Below the pieces are notes generated by a model. The model saw only the letters and a program-made list of their open reading frames with translations, was not told where the DNA came from and made no database searches. Below, piece after piece: positions 55,067-64,000 of a DNA stretch of 64,000 nt. The position numbers and the translations under genes were made by a program. Source of the DNA: Rosa chinensis (Eukaryota > Streptophyta > Magnoliopsida > Rosales > Rosaceae); assembly GCF_002994745.2 (NCBI RefSeq), contig NC_037092.1, forward strand, positions 17,599,501-17,663,500. The letters are read 5' to 3'. Position 1 is the stretch's first letter; each line of letters begins with the position of its first letter.

Positions 55067-57221
55067 GTATAAATCATTAATTTGTATTTCTTTTATTGTA
55101 TAGTCACTAACTTTATTTAGTGGAGGTCCGTTTGGCTGAAAGACGTTAAATTCAAGCGCTGCTTGAGAGGCAACCCAATTCAAAAGCAGCTGTGAAGGAG
55201 TCAATAACACAGATTTGCTTTCTCTTTCCCTATTTCTTTTACTTTTCAATTTTCTCCTTTATTTTTGTAGTCTTTTCGTAAATTCCATTCCTATATGCTT
55301 AATTGTTTCATCGCATGCTTATGATTGATTACATTGAGGACAATGCAATATTTAAGTATGGGGGAACAGATTTATACTTTTGTCTTGACTCATATATATT
55401 GAAAAATACAAAAAAAATCGAAAAAATGTCCAAAAAAAAAAAAAAGTTTCGTTGCTTTTATTTATTGAGTCTTAGTCCTTTGTTTTTATTTTCGAGTCAT
55501 AGGATGCCTTTTAACTGTCTACGATGATTCTATATCTCCGAAATTATGGCTAAAAGAGGATCACAAGATTGAGATGATTTTAAAATGGTATTCTTTGGTT
55601 AATTGAGATATATGAAAAATGTGTGCATGTGTAGTGGATATGGATTTCGTAACTTCGGTACAGAATATGAGCATGTTAGGATGAGTGGATATGGATTTCG
55701 TAACTTCGGTACAAAATATGAGCATGTTAGGATGAGTTTTGATTCATAAAAACTCATGTGAGATATTTGAGCTCATGTCCCTTTTTCTTGGAGTGAAATG
55801 AAAAATATATTCTTATTTTCTTGGCGATGTTTTGATGATCTCATTTTTCTTTCATTTGATTGATTGCTTGCCATAGATTAAGTTTGATGGACTAGAGAAT
55901 GCTAGAATTCTCTCTTGTGCTTGTTGAGACTTTTATCAATAGATGGCCCTGATTCTGGAAGGGATAGAGGCACCTTAGAAATTACCACCATTGTCAAATA
56001 AGCCTGTGTCCCCATTTGTACCCCTCGTGGGACTCCCCTAGACAAACCCCTTTGAGCCTCCAATTATAAGCCTTTTCTTTCATCACCCTTAAAATCCATA
56101 ACCCTAAACCTTAGTATAGTTGCAATCCTACCCATTGTTCTAAAAATTTGGTAGAGCTATCTTTTGAGACTTGACTTGAGGATTTGGCGTTAAGGATGAA
56201 GATTGAGAAGAGGTGAAAGTTCAAGTGTGGGGGTAGACTTGTCCATGAAAAAAAAAATTATGTGGAAGCCGTGAAAAAGAAATAAAGAAAAAAAAAATGT
56301 GTACGGCTAGAAAAGAAAAAGAAAAAAAAATATGTGTTTATGGATTTTAGTCCCCCATACTTGGTGAGTTTGGAGATCATTTTGAATCGAAGGCCTACTA
56401 TTGAAAAATTTGGTCTTTGTCCAGTTCACTAGTTTAAGGGAAGTTTAGAATAAGTTTGGGTCCAACATGAAGACATTATGCGTTTTTATTTTGTCTCTTT
56501 GGGAGTGGCGTTGTGTATGCCTTGGTGGATTTCTAGAAGTCTCTACATCTACATGAGCTGCTAAGTTTTTAGGAAACTTTGTTAAATTCCTTACCCGTTC
56601 ATTTCTTAAAACCTTGAGCTTTGCCCCATTACAACCTTTAAGAAGACCTTCTTGATCCTTAAGATGGGACAGCCTTTGATCTGTGGAGATGAGTTACAAG
56701 AGTTGAACCTATGGCTTGGGTCCGTCCGTGCAAGTAGTTGATATCTTTCATGAGATCTTTGAAAAAAAAATATGATGTATATATGTGCTTTCGTTTCTTA
56801 CAATATGTGATATACTTGTTATCTTTCACATGTACTTGAGTGTATAAGGTTTTAAGCATTACCTTGATCTGAGAGAAGAAAGAGTGGATATACCTTGTGA
56901 GGATATGAATCATACTTGTTTGAAACATGCTTAACTGAAACCATCACCATTGTTCCAACCAAGTCCTACTTGTGTATGTGTAAATTATATGTTTTAATTA
57001 ACTCTCGAATGCCTAAACATTGATTCTTGGTTAAGTGCTAATTTTGATGATGTGAAAGTAAGAGATTTCTGAGACAAAATGTTGAAGGACAATAGAGTTT
57101 TCGTTTGTTGTAGTGTTTGAGTCTCTCTATCTTTGTTTTTGTTAGGTCTTAGTTGTGTCTGTGTTGTAATTTTGCTAAAGGACTAGCAAAAGCTAAGTAT
57201 GGGGGAATTGGCGCCAAAAAT
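55067..57221 (+). other. Non-coding internal region of the tRNA-Asp-primed element, part 2
   Basis: Resumes after the hAT target duplication. It carries the CAAGCGCTGCTTGAGAGGCA phrase (~55155) and AAGTATGGGGGA or AAGTGTGGGGGT purine tracts (55356, 56223, 57195) found in the 3' parts of Tat/Athila-like elements. No pol ORF. A ~52 bp tandem duplication (GTGGATATGGATTTCG start) is at about 55635-55738. Confidence 0.55.
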
Positions 57222-59240
57222 TGATGCACTAAAAGCAAGCGCATAATTTAACCCTAAAAATATCATTAGTAGTATAAGCAAGTAGGAATCGTTATATTCC
57301 GGGGATTGATGGTACACCTGTCATTGTAAGACAAATAAAGAATTAAAATAAAACAAAGTATAATATTTACAAGAATATATACAAGTATACACATATTTAC
57401 GAATTAAGGAGGGGTTTTTGGAATTGGGTTTCGAAAATTAAAAGAATTAAAACAAATAAAACTATACAAACACAAGTACAAGAATGGAACATAAGAAACA
57501 AAGATCAAAACCAATTCCATAATCAAATTCGATTCAACCCCACAATTGTTCTTTCAAGTCATGAGAAAGAAGTTGATCATGTAAAACATTTGAAGCAAAT
57601 GATTTTCTATTTTTTACTTTCCTTGCTAATTAATCTAAGTGAAAGCACCTAGATCAATCCTATCAAACATGCAATCAAAGTCTACAAAGCTAGCTAATCA
57701 TAACATGTTTAACGCAATACACATAGAGAAAGGCTATCAACTTAAGTGCACAACCTAGTATGAATAAGTTCATCTATTTGCAATCCTCTTCAATTGAACT
57801 CGACCTTTGTCCAAAGCCTTTACTACTTATGAAATAGGCTCACAAAACTATTAGGTGAATTGTTTACCTAAACCTAGAACCAATTACATGCATATATCCT
57901 AAGTTGGCCACCAAAGAACATAAACATATAAAAGTTTTATGTAAAGCAAATTCAATTGAACAAACTCACATAAGCAACTTAGAATCATAAATAGAATTCG
58001 AAAACTTTATTTAAACATAGAACTGGGCTTAAACTTTGCCCTAAACGTTATTGTTAACTAGAAACAAATTCCTAAGAATTCAAACAAGGAAACCAAAAAT
58101 GATTACAAGGAAAAAGAATGAAGTACACTGTGAGTGGAGATGGAGATGAAGAGCTTGAACGTTGGATTCTTGAATCTTGGAAGCAAGTCTTCAAGGTGGA
58201 TGATGGAGGTTGATCTTCACGGCTCCTTCTTCTTCTTCCTCTCCTTGCTTGAAGACGCAGAACTTGTAACTAGAGAATGGAGAGGGAGAGAAAGCTTCAT
58301 GTTTGGAATTGTTTTCTGAATGAAGAGGTGTAAAACGTCAAGAATGAGGGAGTATATATAGGGGACGTTAGCCTTGGTCTCCAAGTCTTCATGAATCTTC
58401 TATTATTTTTCCAAAGAATTATTTAATAATTCTGCATAGCTTCGACCAATCACGTAGCGCCATGTAAGCCTGGTGTGTCATCCAACCAATCAAAAGCCTT
58501 CAAAATAAGTCCCAAATATATTATTGCCGAATATCCATGAATTAATTCTGATTTTGTTCTTTATTTTCAGCCAAAATTCCTTTAGGAATTGTAGGAACGA
58601 ATTTGGACTTGTTTTTGAATCTTTTCTTCCTTAAACCTCTCCATGGACTACCTTTAACGTCATCCCTTGATTTTCTCTTGATTTTCATGACAAAATGCAG
58701 ATTTTATTCCTTATTTTCGTCCAAAATATATTGAGGGGCTTTAGGAATGAATCTGGACTTGTTTTGAGCTTTTTCTTGTTGCACAATCCCTTGAAACTCT
58801 CCCTATAATATTTCCAACGTTTTCCCTTGATTTCTTCTTGATTTTCCACATTATCTTCAAGATTTCCCATGGCAAAATCAGATTTAATTCCCAAAAATAT
58901 CTCCATTACGTCCAACAACCCAAATTAATTGGGCTTTTCACCTTTTTGCCGAAATCCATAATTAATCTAGAAGATTCTTGGGCCTTGTTGCGTCATCTTC
59001 AAGCCGTGATGATCTCCGACGACATTTTCATCATTATTCCGATCAAGTTTCTTGGTTGGCTTCGGAATCTTGCTTGGTACACTTTCCTCTTTCGAACCGG
59101 TTTTCCTGGTTGGAACAGGAAAACTTCATTTCTTCATTTGTGCTCATTTGTGTAGCCCTTTGTATCTCATCTTCACACCTCTTAACGCTTGCTAGCTCCT
59201 CTTTTCTTTCGTGAGTTCATTTCCACTTTTGAGCTCCGAG
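57222..59240 (-). mobile_element. Second LTR of the same family, inverted orientation
   Basis: Reads TGATGCACTAAAAGC on the plus strand. Its reverse complement aligns with 49134-50974 (shared GATTGGTTGGATGACA, GAAGACTTGGAGAC, GCAAAGTTTA, TTGCTTATGTGAG and the GGGATTGA..GTACACC block). Its own TATA box (TATATATA near 58353-58360, minus) confirms minus orientation. It abuts TTGGCGCCAAAAA and a plus-strand purine tract. The right boundary is uncertain. Confidence 0.65.
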
Positions 59241-59249
59241 GACCTGAAA

Positions 59250-59373
59250 ATAGAAACTATTACTAAAATTAGAAACTTTCCTAAAACGAAAAATAGAAAC
59301 TTTCCAAAAATGAAAAATAGAAACTTTCTAAAAGTGGAAAATGGAAACTTTCCTAAACTAAAATGGAAACTTG
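59250..59373. repeat. AGAAACTTTCCTAAAA-type minisatellite
   Basis: Five degenerate ~24 bp units (GAAACTTTC, then C/T-AAAA) immediately left of the third CACTA terminus. Confidence 0.8.
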
Positions 59374-59888
59374 CACTACTAGAATTATGGCCCCAGACAT
59401 CGGCCAAAAACCGATGAGAAACAAAAACCCAACCGATGTCTTTGTGGGTGATGAGAAAGATCAGGAAAATGCAGACATCGGTTTTTAGCCGATGTCTAGT
59501 ATTCGGGTAGACATCGGTTCCTTATTATAAACCGATGTAAATAGGTTTAAATGATAACAAACTTGCATGTTTTACTATTGTTAAACCCACATTTTATTGT
59601 ATTTAAAGCTTAAAGAAATATAGATTATACAACACAAGTTTGCGTTTTAACATCGTTATTGATTTAAGAACCGATGAGTAATACTGTTACAGACATCGGT
59701 TCCCATAAACATTTCTTGTTCTTCATGATTTTGAAGCGTAATCTGCCACATATACTGATATATTTACTTATATTAACATCAGTGTGTAACGAAAAAACGA
59801 TGTTAATAATCTATTGCACATCGTTTCTATTCAAAAATCGATGTCTGGATATTTTAGTAACATCGGTTTTCATTTCGGAACTGATGTC

Positions 59889-59972
59889 TGGCACTCGGTA
59901 GTATATCGTTTTTGACAATGAACCGATGTCTGGCACTCGGTAGTATATCGTTTTTGACAATGAACCGATGTC
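59889..59972. repeat. 42 bp tandem duplication in the CACTA subterminal region
   Basis: Two copies of a unit starting GGCACTCGGTAGTATATCG and including AACCGATGTCT. Confidence 0.85.
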
Positions 59973-60344
59973 TGGATATTTTAGTAACATCGATTTTGAT
60001 TTTGGAACTGATGTATCTGTATTACTGGACATCAGTTTTTATAGCTAAAACTGATTTCAACTTTATATCTAGACATCACATTCTATAAAGAGGATGATGT
60101 CCACAAAATAGAACTGTGATTATAAATTGCAAATTGGGGTATTATATCCGACATTCATCATCCTTAACAGTTTACAAAATGGGCAAAATAATTGCAATTA
60201 GTATTCTTGTTTGTTCATAATTGCTACAAAAAAGTTAATTAAAAGCTAGTCTAACTCAAAATCAAGAAACTGGTCAGAACCTACAACATAGTCTGTAAGT
60301 AGTCGGCTACTTCAATGCGGACCTCGTCAAGTTGTTGTTGGGTA

Positions 60345-62357
60345 TACCCTCAATGCTCAAGACATTTGATCCGGCTTTAGAATTCTTATTTGCAGCCACT
60401 TTAGTAAACCCTATAGGAAATATGCCACCATCAAGCTTACGGACAACAGTAAAGTGGCTAAGCATACCAGCACTCCAACAAGACAACTCAATAATTAGCA
60501 AAACACAAGGCAGTGTAAAATAGATTCTAGGTCTTACCTTGGCCTTGTTACAGCAGACAACAGATGCAGAGACAATTTCGTTAACATTCTGCTTCTCATT
60601 GATAATAGTTTTCAAACTTATTGCAGTAACAACCACTTGAGGAATATCTACAGTTTTCTTTGTGGAAGCTGAGACCCTTATATCTTTCGGAGCATTCACG
60701 ATCACCTCAAATTTGCACCAGCTTACTTGTACAGTAAAATGACATAATCTTAACAAAGAAACCAGAAAGAAGCCAAATATGGATTTCACAATATGACTAA
60801 GATGATGATGTATGCTGAGACTTGAAGATCTCACCCGTTGTGGAGCTGGGCAGATGGAAAAATTTGAAACTGATAGCCAAGAAGGTCCTTTTATCTTCCT
60901 TTTAACAAGGAAAAGTTCCAACGCGCTGCATAATATGTTTTGTTTTTCATTATTTCTTCTAAAGAAGAGTTTATAGTAAGATAATTGTTTTCTTTAAGAT
61001 TGTATCTACCTGTAGGTAATCAAGCCAGGAATGAAAATATAATCACAGAAGGAAGATTCTAAAAGTTATATATCAGGTATTAAAAATGAAGAGTAACTCT
61101 AACTCTTTATACCTGCTATGAGTTCCTAGTAGAGCACAAAAAGTTTCTCCTTTTAGATCTGCTGATAGTGGTGGATCCTGCACCAGTGCAAATAATGTTC
61201 ATAAGAAACTGAGTCAAAAAGTTTCTTTAATAAATCATCAAGTCATTCTGCATTATGCATCTCTACTTCACAGGCAACGTTAAACAGCAACGACCTATGA
61301 AACTCCAAACATCTATGAGCAAGAAGCTGTAATACAGTTGATTTGCGATTGAAGGTCACTTTAGTGCTACCTAATAACCCTATTGATTTCATACTGGTTG
61401 AGTTATATACCCGGAATGGATAATTGATCTTCAGTACATAATTCTCCCCTGCAGGTATGTCAGATCACTCAAAAGCATAGTTCCTCTGCAGTGTTCACAT
61501 AACAGAAAGTGAGCAACAGAGGAAGAAAGAACATGAAAGTACTATGAACCTCCAAAAAAGTTTATTTTCTCATAACTGAGTCAACGCACAATTGGAAATA
61601 TCAGAATTATTGAGTATGCAAACCTTGACAGGTGCCATGCTAAAAGCTGATACATTGAGATCCAACAACTTCTTTGCTAATTCATTCTTTAATTTTGAAG
61701 CCGCATCCTGATGATGTAGAAAAAAGCATCAACAGTAGCAACCAAAAAAGAAAAACAAAGACAAGGCCAAACTAAAATTTATCTATATTCAAGCTTATAC
61801 AGAAGAAAAAACCTACATGCAGCTTCTTACGAAAATCTGTGGGTGAAATCCTTGAGTCCTCGGCATCCTTTTCAAGCTTCATCATTTCGTCAATTTGAAA
61901 TAAAGGACTGTCCGGAATTGCATAGACACATCTTTGCATGTTCTTTACAACCGCACAACAACTCTGATATGAACTTCCTACTTTAACCTACATCACAACA
62001 ATGAATCAACTATAAAATAGGTTGATATGATTAAGCTTGTAAGATAATAACTCTTCAGAAATGAAACGAATTACAAAACATTCATTAATAAGAACGCAAA
62101 ATAAGTGTTATAACATAAAACTCGTCATGTTTACCTTCCCAAATAGATAAACAGTGCCCATATTAGGTCCATAGAACTCTTCGTAAGCATCAAGCATGTA
62201 AAAGGGCAGTGACCCATCTGATTCCAGATCAAAATCCGAACTCCCTTCACTAATTGAGTCACTTTTGACCTCCACATTGCCGCTGCCACCTGTAAGCTCG
62301 GCCCCACCAGTCATCGCGGCCTTCCATCCTGCCATAACATCCAAAACAACCACTGCT
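60345..62357 (-). pseudogene. POLA1: Captured DNA polymerase alpha catalytic subunit fragment, eight exons
   Basis: Minus strand, exons with introns in order: 62357-62135 (GSLPFYMLDAYEEFYGPNMG), 61987-61817 (VKNMQRCVYAIPDSPLFQID), 61707-61624 (LAKKLLDLNVSAFSMAPVK), 61485-61411 (RNYAFE, then TGA at 61467-61465 where the family has Arg, SDIPAGENYVLKINYPFR), 61177-61113 (GETFCALLGTHS), 60925-60835 (LELFLVKRKIKGPSWLSVS), 60726-60538 (WCKFEVIV, NEKQNVNEIVSASVV) and ~60470-60345 (GMLSHFTVVRKLDGGIFPIG). POLA1 extends RNA primers at replication forks. The part present is the N-terminal region before the polymerase motifs. The stop comes from CGA to TGA. The acceptor before 60726 is altered, and both ends of the gene are missing. 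It lies inside the third CACTA. Confidence 0.9.
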
Positions 62358-63899
62358 CTGTTAAAAACTGGGTTAAACCATATGTACCCCAATTTCCACC
62401 AACAAAGCACCATAGTGTATTGATACCACAGTAACCATTCTCAATATGTAAACCACTAAACTAATCCTGCTTCCCTTCTCTCTCAACCCATTTTGAAAAA
62501 GAAAAAAAATATATATCAATCAAAATGGCCAAGTAGTAAACACACTCCATTCAAACACAATTATTAATGCTTCTTCCAAAGTCCAAACATATATAAGTTA
62601 CTGCATGTTAACCATCAATGGGTTAAACCATATATAAGTTACTCCATCAATGGGTTGAGAGAATCTGAGAACAAATGAAGTTTTTAAATATGAACCTTAA
62701 AAAACAGAGACTCACCCATATTAAAAACACCAATGAAGTTTCCTCCAACTGTTTCCTATAACCGCAACAGTCGCAAAAAAGATACAAAACAGATACATAA
62801 CTAAAGATACAATCTTCAAAATCTACGATATGGGATCCAAAACCAATACATCAAACAATTCAATGCTTTACCAAAACAGATACAAGTCTACAAATGCAAC
62901 TCAATTTCAAATTTTCAAGTCCAAAGTCAAAACAGAAAGGCAAAAAGTGACTGATGCAATTCGAACCCAGAAATCCAGAAGGACAAAACAGATCACATAT
63001 CCAATTTTCATCTCATATCAGTCATATGTATAGCGTATAGCAAAAGAAACAGATGCAATTCGAACCCAGAAATCGAAGCAAGAAAGATGGCAGCAACTTA
63101 CCAAGCTTGAAGTTTCCAAAATCGAGTCGACAACTGAAATTGAAGCTGCTTCACCTAGTAGAGTTCGAGCCAAACCCAGACTTGAAGATTGAAATTGAAT
63201 ACCCAGAAGCAGAAATTAAGAGGAAGCCATAAATCGATTAAAGAGTGAAGACCCAGAAGCAGAAATTAAGAGAAACAGAAACCCAGACTCACCGTGCACC
63301 GTCAGTCCATCACGGCGTCACCGTCGAAGAAAGAAAAGGCGTCATGCGGCCGTGCCGGAGAGAGAAACAGAGAGAGAGAGAGAGAGAGAGAGGAGAGCGG
63401 GGCTACGGGAGAGAGAGAGAGAGAGAGAGAGAGAGGTGAGCTTTAGAACCATGCTGGCACTTGGTGCTCGAAGTCGCACCAATCGAGGAGGATAAACTCC
63501 TTGGAGGTAGGTTGGACCAGTTGGGGTTCGGATCTCGGAGCAACGACGTGGTGGTGTTGGAAGAGAAACACCGGCAGAGGCGATGGCGCCGGTGAGGGGA
63601 CGGAGGCAGTAGTTCAATGAGGGAGAGACAGTAGTCGTGGAAAGAGAGCAGGAGAGGGAGGAGAGCGCTAGGGTTTCAGAGAAGAGCGAGAGAGAAAGAG
63701 CTGAACGCAGAGAACGAGCTCAGGTCGGGGACGCGAAGGAGGCAGTCAGAGACTCAGAGTGAGAGTCTATCGATTAGGGTTCGAAAGTTTTTAGATAAAG
63801 TGACTAAGTGTTGGGGGGAATTAAAATTTTAGACACCGCGTTTCTCAAACTTTTAAACTTAGTCCCTCCGCATTTTTGTAAATTTTTCGTACGAAACTT
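62358..63899. other. Third CACTA interior upstream of the POLA1 fragment
   Basis: No further POLA1 exon recognised. 63100-63780 is GC- and GA-richer with two (GA)n tracts (63369-63392 and 63409-63435) and looks like a captured 5' region. The open frames there are read-through of the GA repeats. Confidence 0.4.
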
Positions 63900-64000
63900 T
63901 TCTCATCGGTTTCTTTGGTGACTGATGTCCATAATAACAATAGAAATCGGTTTCTTCACAAACTGATGTTAACATGATTTTTAACATCAGGTGCAATCCT

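Larger units (their letters stand above)
59374..64000. mobile_element. Third CACTA element, left end (continues past the window)
   Basis: The terminus CACTACTAGAATTATGGCC is at 59374. Subterminal repeats of ACATCGGTTTTTAGCCGATG type run from 59395 to about 60075 and reappear at 63900-64000, so the other terminus should be close beyond the right edge. Between them lie captured DNA polymerase alpha exons. No transposase in view. Confidence 0.75.

Noticed and set aside
63245..63617. Arg/Glu-rich and Ser/Leu-rich ORFs
   Set aside because: They are translations of (GA)n microsatellites.

Overview
This is nuclear DNA from a flowering plant, almost certainly a eudicot. Evidence: AT-rich sequence, spliced genes, plant-type LTR retrotransposons primed by tRNA-Met and tRNA-Asp, CACTA, hAT and Mutator-like DNA elements, and protein fragments that match plant families (FAR1/FRS, SRFR1, LRR receptor kinase, PROPPIN/ATG18, proteasome beta-3, DNA polymerase alpha). 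Rosaceae is only a guess. There is no bacterial, plasmid or phage content.

Layout. 1-8 kb: the 5' part of a FAR1-related gene running off the left edge (minus), a short spliced ORF of unknown family (plus), a 5'-truncated LINE with its target duplication, and two related two-exon genes for small secreted peptides sharing a VPVPSTP core (minus) on either side of a Mutator-like MITE. 8.8-15 kb: an inosine-monophosphate dehydrogenase (IMPDH) pseudogene on the minus strand, whose first exon is split by a 2.2 kb non-autonomous gypsy element. 15-17.1 kb: a long LTR-like unit.

18-49 kb is a nest of transposons. An LTR relic was entered by an outer CACTA element (18490-48978, TSD TTT). Inside it lies a second CACTA-like element (20485-47206). 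Inside that sit (a) a 15.4 kb LTR-gag-LTR-gag-LTR retrotransposon with one target duplication (CCTTC) around the whole array and (b) a ~5.9 kb terminal-inverted-repeat element carrying a ~513 bp satellite array. The CACTA shells carry broken pieces of host genes: SRFR1-like and LRR receptor kinase in the outer one, proteasome beta-3 in the inner one, and ATG18-like in the inserted TIR element. An ULP1-type protease remnant marks the inner CACTA's own coding capacity.

49-59.3 kb: an LTR with a tRNA-Asp primer site, a non-coding internal region holding a complete hAT-type element (8 bp TSD) with three 505 bp tandem repeats related to the satellite above, and a second LTR of the same family in inverted orientation. 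59.4-64 kb: the left end of a third CACTA element that carries eight exons of DNA polymerase alpha with introns retained; its right end lies outside the window.

Functionally the window is a transposon graveyard with few candidate live host genes: the FAR1-like gene and the two peptide genes. The most interesting signals are the recurrent folded RNA-like module in the gag-only retrotransposon (13 copies, with a compensatory base-pair change), the shared-TSD triple-LTR structure, and repeated capture of host gene exons by CACTA elements.
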